A stretch of 64,000 nt of DNA from Halococcus agarilyticus (GTDB taxonomy: Archaea > Halobacteriota > Halobacteria > Halobacteriales > Halococcaceae): the NCBI RefSeq assembly GCF_000334895.1, contig NZ_BAFM01000008.1, positions 93,918 through 157,917 on the forward strand. The letters run 5' to 3'. Positions 1 through 8,468 of the stretch are shown in pieces. The translations under genes were made by a program, and so were the position numbers. The notes below the pieces were generated by a model. It had not been told where the DNA came from. It made no database searches and saw only the letters and a program-made list of their open reading frames with translations. Numbering within the stretch: position 1 is the stretch's first letter; each line of letters begins with the position of its first letter.

Positions 1-897
1 TACCAACTCCTCGACGAGGGCGGCCGGCTCACGTTCTACGGCGCGTCGACGGGCTACGAGATGGCGTTCGTTGGCAAGGGCGGTGCGACGACGCCGGGCG
101 AGATGTACGACCGCTCGGCGCTCCGGCCGGGCGGGGGCGTGCTCGTCTGGTACGGCACCCCCGACGGGATCGAGGGGACCACCGACGAGGTCGGCGAGGC
201 CGCGATCGAGGCGGCGCTCGATCGGCGCGCACGTGTGGCCGTCGTCACCGAATCGGAGGAACAGGCCGACGCCGTCGAGTCGGCACACGACGTCGAGGGT
301 GCGGTCAGCCTCGAACACCTGGCGGCCGAGAACGACGCGGTCGCGTTCGAGCCGCTGCCCGAGCTTCCGAAACCATCCGAACCCGACGCGCTCGCCGCGA
401 CGGTCGGCGAGTACACGAACAAGCTGTTCAAACCCGTCGGGATCGCCACGGGCGAGCTCCTCGCCACGCCGAACAATCCCCGTGGGAACCCGGACGTCGT
501 CTTCGAGCGCGCGGGTCAGAACACGCTCGGGACGTCGACGATGCTCTGTGCGTCGTTCGAGGGCGAGGTGGTGTACGCCGAGGCGATGGCCGACCGGCGC
601 TACTCGTTTTACGCGCCCCAGGTCTGGATGCGCCAGCGCCGGATCCACATGCCGACGACCGAAATCTTCGGCACGCACATGAAGAACACCTACGAGGTGC
701 TGAAGATGAACGAGGAGATCGAGCGCGGGGTTTTCGACGTCCCGCGGACCCATCTCGTCGACTGGGACGACGCCCCCGAAGCCCATCAGGACATGTGGGA
801 GAACAACCACGAGGAGGGATCGTACGTCATCAACCACGCGCTCCCCGAGGACGGGATCGAATCGAAGGACGAGCTCTTCGCGGCCTGGGACGTCTGA
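1..897 (+). CDS. MDR-family crotonyl-CoA/acrylyl-CoA reductase-like protein (5' truncated)
   Basis: The reading frame is open from the first base of the window, so the N-terminus lies outside; 298 residues are visible. The C-terminal part resembles crotonyl-CoA carboxylase/reductases of the medium-chain dehydrogenase family: a glycine-rich stretch, then a terminal block with MPTTEIFGTHMKN, a VDWDDAPEAHQDMWENN segment and a short valine/asparagine strand, which aligns by eye with the end of Ccr proteins. Such enzymes reduce enoyl-CoA (acrylyl- or crotonyl-CoA) with NADPH, some with carboxylation. With the enoyl-CoA hydratase and acyl-CoA synthetase nearby it could convert 3-hydroxypropionate-type intermediates to propionyl-CoA. 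Substrate and carboxylase ability cannot be judged from this fragment. Confidence 0.7.
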   Translation, partial: YQLLDEGGRLTFYGASTGYEMAFVGKGGATTPGEMYDRSALRPGGGVLVWYGTPDGIEGTTDEVGEAAIEAALDRRARVAVVTESEEQADAVESAHDVEGAVSLEHLAAENDAVAFEPLPELPKPSEPDALAATVGEYTNKLFKPVGIATGELLATPNNPRGNPDVVFERAGQNTLGTSTMLCASFEGEVVYAEAMADRRYSFYAPQVWMRQRRIHMPTTEIFGTHMKNTYEVLKMNEEIERGVFDVPRTHLVDWDDAPEAHQDMWENNHEEGSYVINHALPEDGIESKDELFAAWDV

Positions 898-979
898 GAA
901 CGCGCGGTTCGTTCGGCTTTCTCGCTCCGGTCCACTCGCTTCGCGATCCGGACGAATCACCGAACGGTCGCGGTGCTGC

Positions 980-1777
980 TCAGTTCTTTTCGGCGGTTCG
1001 CATCCAGTCGATGGCGGCCGAGACGCCCTCCTCGTCGGCGATCTCGTGGAACTCCTGGGCGGTCTCGGTTTCGGCGGAGGCCGCGTAGAGGTACTTCGCG
1101 ACGTTCGCGGCGGAGTTCGACCGGTAGCCCTGGGTCTCCTGGACGTCGTTGAGGGTGTCCTTCAGCAGCTTCGTGATCGCGCTCGGGACGCGCTTCATGT
1201 GATCGACCTCGTCCATCACCGTGTCCATGAGTTCCTCCTCGGACACGACGCGGTTGACGATCCCCATCCGCTCGGCCTCCGTGGCGTCGACGTGCTTGCC
1301 CGTGTAGAACAGCTCGCGCGCGTGTTTCAGCGATCCCGTCACGAACGGCAGCACCATCGCCGGCGGGAGCTCGCCCATCCGCATGTCGGGGAAGCCGAAC
1401 TCCGAGCGCTCGGTGGCGAACGTGAGGTCACAGACCAGCGCGAGGTTGCAGCCGCCGGCGAGGGCGTAGCCGTCGACGGCGGCGATCACGGGAATGGATA
1501 GATTGTAGATCGCGTCGAGATGGGTGTACTCCGACTCGATGATCGTGTCCATCGACGGCTCCTCGTCGGCCCCGAAGTCGTAGCCCGACGAGAACGCGCG
1601 GCCGTTGCCCGTCAGCACGACCGCGCGCACGTCGGCCGCGTCCTCCGCGGCCGCGAGCGCGGCTTCGAGTTCGTCGAGGAGCCCCGTACTCAGTGCGTTG
1701 AGCGTGTCGGGGTCGTCGAGGGTGACGATACGCGCGCCGTTCTCGGTTCGCACGTCGAGGTGATCGTAGTCGCTCAT
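980..1777 (-). CDS. Enoyl-CoA hydratase/isomerase family protein
   Basis: About 265 residues, normal for the crotonase fold. Seen: the oxyanion-hole region AFSSGYDFG near residue 65 and the second oxyanion region AVDGYALAGGCNLAL near residue 100, followed by FGFPDMRMGELPP, where catalytic acids of hydratases usually sit. It should hydrate or isomerise an enoyl-CoA in the cytosol. The start at MSDYD (1777) is preferred; an in-frame ATG lies nine bases upstream (1786). It is convergent with the partial MDR reductase gene, with about 80 bases between. Pairing with an acrylyl-CoA reductase-like and an ADP-forming acyl-CoA synthetase gene suggests a short-chain CoA branch, possibly 3-hydroxypropionyl-CoA dehydration; this role is inferred from context. 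Confidence 0.85.
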   Translation of the reverse strand: MSDYDHLDVRTENGARIVTLDDPDTLNALSTGLLDELEAALAAAEDAADVRAVVLTGNGRAFSSGYDFGADEEPSMDTIIESEYTHLDAIYNLSIPVIAAVDGYALAGGCNLALVCDLTFATERSEFGFPDMRMGELPPAMVLPFVTGSLKHARELFYTGKHVDATEAERMGIVNRVVSEEELMDTVMDEVDHMKRVPSAITKLLKDTLNDVQETQGYRSNSAANVAKYLYAASAETETAQEFHEIADEEGVSAAIDWMRTAEKN

Positions 1778-1853
1778 CGGTTGCATCTCCGTCTCGCTCG
1801 CAGTCGGGCTTATACCCGTCGGTACCTGTCAGCCAGGAGTGGTTCCCACCCAG

Positions 1854-3083
1854 TCAGCTCCGCTGCGCCTGCCACGACGCCATCGGGGCGAAGTCGAAGT
1901 CGGTGTCACGGGTGTCGAACCGATCGAGCCGGTGGGGGTCGCGCGGGAAGGGACACGCCTCGTCCGTGAGGAACGATCTGACGGCGGCACCGATGCTCTT
2001 GGTCGCCATCACCCCGGCCCCGTGAAAGCCCGCAGCGACCGCCAGGCCGTCGGGCCCCTCGTCGGGCGCGTCGACGATCGGCCTGGCGTCCGGCGTCGTG
2101 CAGTCGGCCATCGGACAGACTTCCCAGCGAACGACGTCGTCCGCGGGGTCGACGTGCGCGAGCAGTTCCGGAAGGTCCTCGTTCAGCAACCGTTCTAGCC
2201 GGGGACCGATCTGCTCGTGATCCTCGCCGCGAACACCCGAGGGCTCCGCCTCCTGCGCCCCCTCCGCACCGTTGCGGGTGCTGCTGTGGGGCCCTCGATC
2301 GAGCGCCTCGTCGCCGTAGTAGTGTTCGATACCGACGATCAGGTGATCGTCCCGCGTGGGTCGCCAGTAGCATTGCTCCTGCCAGTCGCCACCCATTGGG
2401 TACTCGTCCGGCAGTTCGACGTCGAGATAGGCGACGTTCCAGACGAACTTCCTGATGGGGAGCGGGAGCACGTCCGCGAGCAGGGGTCGCGTTCCCGATC
2501 CCGCCGCGACGACGACCGACTCGGCGTCGACCCGTTGGTACTCCGTCTCGACGCCCACTGCGGCTCCGTTCTCGACGCACACCGACTCGACCAGCGTGTC
2601 CGGCCGAAACTCGACGCCACGTTCCACGCACAGGCGCTGCAGCGTCGACAGCCACTCGTCGATGTCGAAGTAGCCGGTGTACTCGTCCCAGACGAGCACC
2701 TTCTCGTACGGCGAGTCGTCGTCGAACGTCTCGTTCCACCGATCGTACTCGCCCGGCTCGCGCAGCGTGACCCACTCCCGCTCGGCGACCGTCTCGGCCC
2801 GCTCGATTTCGCCGGTGCGGACGCCCCGGACGAACTCGCGCTCCGTGTACTCGAAGACGCCCGTTCCGTCCATCTCCTCGAAGAACTCGACGGCGTGACG
2901 GGCCCACTCCGGCTGCTCGGGGTAGTCGACGGGCGTCGTGATGACGCCGGAGGCGCGGCTCGACGTCCCGTTGCCGATACGATCGCCGTCGACCACCAGC
3001 ACGTCGTGATCGGGTGCCAAGTGCCACGCGGAAGACAGACCCGCGACACCGGATCCGACGATGACGACATCGAACTCGGACAT
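1854..3083 (-). CDS. FAD-dependent amine oxidase/oxidoreductase (DAO family), copy 1
   Basis: 409 residues. The N-terminal dinucleotide fold begins at once (DVVIVGSGVAGLSSA, GxGxxG), followed by an acidic ribose-binding end (VVDGD). The DAO-type C-terminus has a second glycine motif (AAGFHGAGVMATKS). The start at 3083 is chosen because it places the FAD motif at residue 5 and a TATA-like box lies about 30 bases upstream; an in-frame ATG at 3107 would add eight residues. The family oxidises C-N bonds (glycine oxidase, sarcosine oxidase, PuuB-type gamma-glutamylputrescine oxidase). A paralogue lies at 8469-9635. In this island it is a candidate oxidase of a gamma-glutamyl-amine; the exact substrate is not visible. 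Confidence 0.85.
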   Translation of the reverse strand: MSEFDVVIVGSGVAGLSSAWHLAPDHDVLVVDGDRIGNGTSSRASGVITTPVDYPEQPEWARHAVEFFEEMDGTGVFEYTEREFVRGVRTGEIERAETVAEREWVTLREPGEYDRWNETFDDDSPYEKVLVWDEYTGYFDIDEWLSTLQRLCVERGVEFRPDTLVESVCVENGAAVGVETEYQRVDAESVVVAAGSGTRPLLADVLPLPIRKFVWNVAYLDVELPDEYPMGGDWQEQCYWRPTRDDHLIVGIEHYYGDEALDRGPHSSTRNGAEGAQEAEPSGVRGEDHEQIGPRLERLLNEDLPELLAHVDPADDVVRWEVCPMADCTTPDARPIVDAPDEGPDGLAVAAGFHGAGVMATKSIGAAVRSFLTDEACPFPRDPHRLDRFDTRDTDFDFAPMASWQAQRS

Positions 3084-3108
3084 TGCGGTTGGTACGCACA
3101 CCCGCACT

Positions 3109-3120
3109 CACTAAACGCTA
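3109..3120 (-). promoter_or_regulatory. TATA-like box for FAD oxidase copy 1
   Basis: On the minus strand the sequence tagcgtttagtg lies about 30 bases upstream of the ATG at 3083. This is the spacing expected for a leaderless or short-leader haloarchaeal promoter. Confidence 0.5.
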
Positions 3121-3326
3121 TCGGGCACGGCAAACGGCAGGACGGCCGGTCTCGCCAGCGAAACGCAGTTCTACCGAAGGAATCGACGAGGAACAGCCGA
3201 TTGTAAGCAGGATCGTCGTGGCGACCGCTCGTTTCGGGCTCGCCGTCACTCGCTGCGGCCGCAGGCGCTGACACGCCGATCCTGACGACCGAAAGCTACT
3301 AACGAGCGGTGTGCGAACCTCCACCG

Positions 3327-5441
3327 ATGTCCGAGCAGCTACAGCGGCTCTTCAACCCGGAGTCCGTCGCGGTCGTCGGTGCGTCGACGAACCCCGAAAA
3401 GCGCGGCTACCGGACGATCGAGGACCTCGACGAGTGGGGGTACGATGGCGAGGTCTACCCCGTGAACCCACGGTACGACGAGATCCGCGGCCACGAGACC
3501 TACGCGTCGGTCGCCGACGTTCCTGGGGGCGTTGACCTCGTGTTCGTCGCCATCCCCGCCCCGTACGTCCCCAAAGTCATCCGCGAGAGCGGCGCGGCGG
3601 GCGCGGCTGGCGCGGTCGTCAACACCGCCGGGTTCGACGAGGTTGGCGAGGACGACCTCGCCGCCGATCTCGCGGCGGCGGCGCGGGAAGCGGGCGTCCG
3701 GATCGTGGGCCCGAACATCCAGGGGATCGACGCGGTCCACCAGCAGCTCCACCTCCTCGGGAGCTATCGGACGACGCCCGGCGGGCTCGGGCTGCTGACC
3801 CAGAGCGGCAACATGGGCGTCGATCTGTCCGTCGACGCCCAGCACCGCGGCAACGTCGGCTTCAGCTACAACATCGGTGTGGGCAACGAGACCGACCTCC
3901 AGTTCGGCGAGTACCTCGACTTCCTCGCGACCGACGAGAACACCGACGGCGTGACGATCTACACCGAGGGGATGGAGGACGGCCGATCGTTTCTCGAAAC
4001 TGCCCAGCGCGTCTCGTCGGAGACCCCCATCGTCGCGTTCAAGGCGGGCCAGACGTCGGCGGGAAAGGAGTCCGCGGCGTCACACAGCGCGTCGCTCGCG
4101 GGCGACATCGACGTGGTCGACGCGGCGTATCGCCAGGCAGGCGTGACCCGAGTCGAGAGCCTCGATCGCGTGGTCCCCGTGGCGTCGGCGCTCACTCAGT
4201 CGCCGACCCCCGACGGCCCGAACGTCGCGGTGCTCACCGACGGCGGCGGTCACGGTACGGTCGCATCGGACGTGCTCACCGAAGCGGGCCTCACACTCCC
4301 GGAGCTCACCAAGGAGACTCGGGCCGAGCTGGCGGAGCTGTTCCCCATCTCACCGAACCTCGCCAATCCCGTGGACGTGATGGGGCAGTCCTCACACATC
4401 GACATGTGGGCGGCGGCCCCCGAGATCATCCTCGACGACCCGAACGTCGACATGCTGTTGATAACCGGCGCGTACGGTGGCTACGAGGAACACTGGACCG
4501 GCCACGAGACCGAAGCCGAACCGGACGAGGAGCCGCGTGCGGCCGATCGCATCGTGAACGCCAGAGACGAGACCGGAAAGCCGGTCGTGATCCACAGCCT
4601 CTTCGCCGAGCTGGGGTCGGCAGCGTTCCGACGACTCCGCGCTGGCGGCGTCCCGGTCCACGATGCCGTCACCGACGCGGCGGCGTGTCTCGACGCGCTC
4701 GCGGCGTACGGACGGCACTGCCGCCACGCCGACGAGAAGTCCGACTTCGCTCTCCCCGCGCGCGACGAGAACCGGAGCCGTATCGTCGACGGCTCGCGGC
4801 TCGCCGAACACGACGCGAAACGCCTTCTCGCGGAGTACGGTGCGCCGGTCGCGCCGTTCGAACTGGCCGCGAATCCCGAGGAGGCAGTCGACGCCGCCGC
4901 GGGGTTCGACGGCCCGGTCGCCATGAAGATCGCCTCGTCCGACATCGTTCACAAGACCGAGGCCGGCGGCGTGGAGCTCGACATCGCCAGCGAGGACGCG
5001 ATCCGAGCGGCGTTCGAGGCGATCATGGACAGCGTCGCGGCGTACGACCCGTCGGCCGAAATCGACGGCGTCCTGGTCTCGCCGATGGTCGACGACGGCG
5101 TCGAGCTGATCGTCGGCGTCGTCGAGGACCCGGAGGTCGGCCCGGTCGTGACCTGCGGCATCGGCGGCGTGCTCGTCGAGGCCATCGACGACGTGGCGTT
5201 CCGCGCGCTCCCGCTCACGGCGTACGACGCCCGAGAGATGATCGACGAGATCGAGGCCCAAGCCCTCCTCGATGGCCCGCGCGACCGGCCGGCGGTCGAC
5301 CGCGACGCGCTCGCCGACCTTCTGTGTACTGTCTCCGACCTCGTGATCGAGAACCCCGCGATCGACGAACTCGACCTCAACCCCGTCGTCGCCACCGACG
5401 ACGGACTCTCGATTCTGGATGCAGCAGTCGAACTCGACTGA
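3327..5441 (+). CDS. ADP-forming acyl/acetyl-CoA synthetase (fused alpha-beta, ACD family)
   Basis: 704 residues. An N-terminal CoA-binding Rossmann domain (VAVVGASTNPEKRGY, residues about 10-100) is followed by flavodoxin-like succinyl-CoA-ligase domains, with the expected phosphohistidine at His253 (context AASHSASLAGD), and a C-terminal ATP-grasp domain (VAMKIASSDIVHKTEAGGV). ACDs interconvert acyl-CoA + ADP + Pi with acid + ATP + CoA. The fused architecture is usual in haloarchaea. Of two starts (GTG 3309, ATG 3327), the ATG gives the family N-terminus and has a weak TATA-like ctactaac 27 bases upstream. It is divergent from FAD oxidase copy 1. In context it may activate an organic acid released by amine breakdown (3-hydroxypropionate, succinate or acetate); this is inference. 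Confidence 0.85.
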   Translation: MSEQLQRLFNPESVAVVGASTNPEKRGYRTIEDLDEWGYDGEVYPVNPRYDEIRGHETYASVADVPGGVDLVFVAIPAPYVPKVIRESGAAGAAGAVVNTAGFDEVGEDDLAADLAAAAREAGVRIVGPNIQGIDAVHQQLHLLGSYRTTPGGLGLLTQSGNMGVDLSVDAQHRGNVGFSYNIGVGNETDLQFGEYLDFLATDENTDGVTIYTEGMEDGRSFLETAQRVSSETPIVAFKAGQTSAGKESAASHSASLAGDIDVVDAAYRQAGVTRVESLDRVVPVASALTQSPTPDGPNVAVLTDGGGHGTVASDVLTEAGLTLPELTKETRAELAELFPISPNLANPVDVMGQSSHIDMWAAAPEIILDDPNVDMLLITGAYGGYEEHWTGHETEAEPDEEPRAADRIVNARDETGKPVVIHSLFAELGSAAFRRLRAGGVPVHDAVTDAAACLDALAAYGRHCRHADEKSDFALPARDENRSRIVDGSRLAEHDAKRLLAEYGAPVAPFELAANPEEAVDAAAGFDGPVAMKIASSDIVHKTEAGGVELDIASEDAIRAAFEAIMDSVAAYDPSAEIDGVLVSPMVDDGVELIVGVVEDPEVGPVVTCGIGGVLVEAIDDVAFRALPLTAYDAREMIDEIEAQALLDGPRDRPAVDRDALADLLCTVSDLVIENPAIDELDLNPVVATDDGLSILDAAVELD

Positions 5442-5529
5442 GTTCGTGGCGACTCACGCACGCGGCGAATAGCAACGGAAAACGGCGTCGACGCGCGACG
5501 ACCGTGTCAGTTCGGTGACGAACCCTCGC

Positions 5530-6909
5530 TCACTCGTCGGCGATGGCCCGGAACGCGTCTTCGGCGATCTCGATCGCCTCGTCGATCTGTTCTTCCGTAT
5601 TGGAGTAGGCGGTGAAGAAGCGCTCGTACTGGTCGTCGTTGCCGAACAGTGCGCCGTTCGCCGCGGCCTCGAACCACCAGTCGGCGAAGCGGTCGGCGTC
5701 GGCCTCCCACGTCTCGCGCTGGGTCTCGGGGACCTCGTCCATCATGAACACCGTCCCCATCGAGCCGATGTGCTGGACCGCGGCGTCGACGCCGGCCTCG
5801 TCGGCGGCCTCTTCGAGCCCGGTGAACAGTCGGTCGGCGAGCGGCTCGATGTGGTCGTACACCGGTTCCCCGTCGAGCAGTTCGAGGGTCGCGAGGCCCG
5901 CCGCGCACGACACCGGATGGCCGTTGTAGGTCCCGCCGTGGAACGCCGACTCGCGCCACGCGGCCTCGGGATCGTCCGCCGGGGGCTCGATCTCGCGCAT
6001 GATCTCCTCGCGGCCGCCGAACGCGCCGAGCTGGTAGCCGCCGCCCGCGACCTTCGCGAGCGTCGTCATGTCGGGCGTGACGCCGAACCGGCCCTGGGCG
6101 CTCTCCGGCCCGAGCCGGAACCCCGTCATGACCTCGTCCCAGAGCAACACGATGTCGAGCTCCGCGGTGAGTTCGCGGAGGAACTCGTGGTAGCCGTCGG
6201 CGGGCGGCAGGACGCCACACGACGCGAGCACGGGTTCGATGACGACGCAGGCGAGGTCGTCGGCGTGCTCGCGAAGGATCTCTTCGGTGGCCTCGCGGTC
6301 GTTGAACGGGAACGCCACGACGGTCTCGGCCACCTCGTCGGGGATCCCAGTCCCATAGGGCACGGTGTTCGGACGCTCTTCCGGCCCGAGTGCCTCGACG
6401 GAGGCGGAAACCGACTGGAGCGCGTAGTCGTGCGCGCCCGCGTACCCGCCCTCGGGTTTGGCGATCATCGACTTGCCAGTATAGGAGCGCGCGACCCGGA
6501 TCGCGTGCATCGTGGCCTCGGACCCGCTGTTCGCGAGCCGGACCGTCTCGATGCTGGGCGTCATGTCCCGGATCTGCTCCATCACGTCGATCGCCACGGT
6601 CTGGGGCAGCGCGGAGATGTCGCCACACTTCTCGACCTGGGCTTTGACCTGCTCGACGACCGCCGGGTGGTTGTGGCCGAGGATTCCGGGCCCCAGCCCC
6701 ATCAGGAAGTCGAGATACTCGTTGCCGTCGATGTCGGTGACGTACGACCCCTCGGCCTCGCCGAGGTAGAACGGATAGGGGTCCATCGACCGGACGTTCG
6801 ACTCCACACCGAGCGGCGTCACCTCGCGGGCGCGCTCGTGGTACGACTCGCTTTCCGGCGTCTGCTCGCGCAACCGCTGGAAGTGGCTGTCTGAGTCTTG
6901 CAGACTCAT
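5530..6909 (-). CDS. Class III PLP-dependent aminotransferase (GSA-aminomutase-like / omega-amino acid type)
   Basis: 459 residues with class III landmarks: GLGPGILGHNHP near residue 75, the PLP-phosphate segment NSGSEATMHAIRVAR near residue 125, the aspartate of LLWDEVMTGFR, and the Schiff-base lysine in TTLAKVAGGG. These enzymes move amino groups from GABA, beta-alanine and other omega-amines to an oxo acid; the closest look-alike is glutamate-1-semialdehyde aminomutase. The ATG at 6909 has a good TATA box 26 bases upstream; longer in-frame starts would run through that promoter. In a polyamine island the plausible substrates are GABA (giving succinate semialdehyde) or beta-alanine (giving malonate semialdehyde, the substrate of the dehydrogenase at 17433). 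Confidence 0.85.
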   Translation of the reverse strand: MSLQDSDSHFQRLREQTPESESYHERAREVTPLGVESNVRSMDPYPFYLGEAEGSYVTDIDGNEYLDFLMGLGPGILGHNHPAVVEQVKAQVEKCGDISALPQTVAIDVMEQIRDMTPSIETVRLANSGSEATMHAIRVARSYTGKSMIAKPEGGYAGAHDYALQSVSASVEALGPEERPNTVPYGTGIPDEVAETVVAFPFNDREATEEILREHADDLACVVIEPVLASCGVLPPADGYHEFLRELTAELDIVLLWDEVMTGFRLGPESAQGRFGVTPDMTTLAKVAGGGYQLGAFGGREEIMREIEPPADDPEAAWRESAFHGGTYNGHPVSCAAGLATLELLDGEPVYDHIEPLADRLFTGLEEAADEAGVDAAVQHIGSMGTVFMMDEVPETQRETWEADADRFADWWFEAAANGALFGNDDQYERFFTAYSNTEEQIDEAIEIAEDAFRAIADE

Positions 6910-6930
6910 GAGCGGACCCAATCGGTGGGA

Positions 6931-6941
6931 GGTAATAAGCG
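6931..6941 (-). promoter_or_regulatory. TATA box for the aminotransferase gene
   Basis: On the minus strand cgcttattacc is centred about 27 bases upstream of the ATG at 6909. It sits inside an imperfect inverted repeat (ggtaa...ttacc, 6931-6949) that might be a regulator site. Confidence 0.6.
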
Positions 6942-7105
6942 TATTTACCCGCTCGCTGTCATCACGATCCCGGCACGACGATCGGGACAGCCACCATTCG
7001 CTTCGGTCGATCGGTACCGACCCCTCGGCAGGGGTAGTTACAAGTACCGACTGGTCATAGAGCGAGCGAACGGGACGAAGCAATGTCACCACAGCCGATT
7101 CAGCC

Positions 7106-8413
7106 ATGACAGCACCCACGACCGCCGCCGAGATGGAAGAGCGGATCGAGACCGCCGGGATCGAGCACGTCCTCACCGAGTTCGCCGACCTCAACGGGAT
7201 CTCGCGCTCGAAACAGTTCGCCGCCGAGCAGTTCCTCGAAACCTGGAGTGAGGGCCCGAGCATGAACCTCGCCGTGCTCGGCCAGACGCCAGGCAACGAG
7301 ATGCCCGTCGGATCGGGGCTCGCGGCGGCGGTCGACTACGCCGACGCCACGCTCCGACCGGACCCGACGACGTTCCGCGTGCTGCCGTGGCGCGAGAACA
7401 CCGCCCGCGTGCTCTGCGATCTGGCGTTCGACGGCGAGCCCGTGGCGGCCGCGCCGCGGGACGCCCTCCGACGGGTCCTCGACGACCACGAGTTCGGGTT
7501 CGAGTTCGGCGTCGGCAGCGAGCTCGAGTTCTACCTGCTGGAGGACACCGACGCGGGCTACGAGCCGGTCACGGATGGCCCCCACGAGTACGTCTCGTGG
7601 GCGACCGAGGAAATCACGCCGTTCTACGAGCGCCTGGCGGCGTGGGCGCGCGAGTACGGTATCCCATTGGATTCGCTCCAGCACGAACACGGGCCCGGCC
7701 AGTTCGAGATCCTCTTCGAGCACGGCGCACCGCTCGACCAGGCCGACCGGACGTTCGACTTCGAGAGGGTCGTCGAGCGAACCGCGCGGGCCGCCGATCG
7801 GTACGCCACGTTCATGGCGAAACCGTTCGCCGACCACTCCGGCAGCGGCTATCATCTCCACGTGAGCGCGTTCGACGGCGGCGAGAACGTCTTCGCCGAC
7901 GGCGACGGCGGCCTCTCCGAGCGGGGACGCCAGTTCGTCGGCGGGCTCCTCGAACACGCTGCCGGGCTGACAGCTATCGGCACGCCGACGATGAACGGGT
8001 TCAAGCGCTACGATCCGGAGGGGTTCGTCCCGACCACCGCCTCGTGGGGCCGGGACAACCGCCGCGTCGCCGTCCGGCTCCCGAACGGGACGCCCCGCGT
8101 GGAGACGAGGATCGGGAGCGCGGACGCCAACCCCTACCTCGTGATCGCCGCGACACTGGTGGCGGGGCTCCACGGGCTTCGCGACGAAATCGATCCGGGC
8201 GAGGCGGTCGAGGGCAATCCATCGGGCCGGCGGCCGCGGCTGCCGCGCACCCAGGGCGAGGCGCTCGCCGCGCTCGAAGCCGACGACGAGCTCGTCGACG
8301 CACTCGGGGCGGAGCTCGTCCGGGCGTACGTCGCGTCGAAGCGCCGCGACCGCGCCGCGTTCGACGAGACGGTGACCGACTGGGAGCGCGAGCGGTACGT
8401 CCCCACGCTCTGA
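7106..8413 (+). CDS. Glutamine-synthetase-like gamma-glutamyl-amine ligase (PuuA-like)
   Basis: 435 residues, like class I glutamine synthetases but lacking the adenylylation loop region. Seen: the metal-binding glutamates in GSELEFYLL (near residue 135), HEHGPGQFEI, the HLHVSAFDGGENVF segment (GSGYHLHVS), the ATP/glutamate region TTASWGRDNRRVAVRLP and VETRIGSADANPYL. Such paralogues (PuuA, IpuC, GlnA3-like) join the gamma-carboxyl of glutamate to an amine using ATP. True glutamine synthetases are also possible, but this gene sits directly beside amine oxidases, an aldehyde dehydrogenase and a polyamine importer. It is divergent from the aminotransferase. It is the key argument for a gamma-glutamylated polyamine route. 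Confidence 0.8.
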   Translation: MTAPTTAAEMEERIETAGIEHVLTEFADLNGISRSKQFAAEQFLETWSEGPSMNLAVLGQTPGNEMPVGSGLAAAVDYADATLRPDPTTFRVLPWRENTARVLCDLAFDGEPVAAAPRDALRRVLDDHEFGFEFGVGSELEFYLLEDTDAGYEPVTDGPHEYVSWATEEITPFYERLAAWAREYGIPLDSLQHEHGPGQFEILFEHGAPLDQADRTFDFERVVERTARAADRYATFMAKPFADHSGSGYHLHVSAFDGGENVFADGDGGLSERGRQFVGGLLEHAAGLTAIGTPTMNGFKRYDPEGFVPTTASWGRDNRRVAVRLPNGTPRVETRIGSADANPYLVIAATLVAGLHGLRDEIDPGEAVEGNPSGRRPRLPRTQGEALAALEADDELVDALGAELVRAYVASKRRDRAAFDETVTDWERERYVPTL

Positions 8414-8468
8414 GCACGACGCCGTATCGTTTCTCCCGGCTGTGCTCGGACTGCCGTGATCGCCTTGC

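Noticed and set aside
6910..7296. Longer aminotransferase starting at 7296
   Set aside because: It would run through the promoter and across the start of the divergent ligase gene, and the added residues look like antisense sequence.
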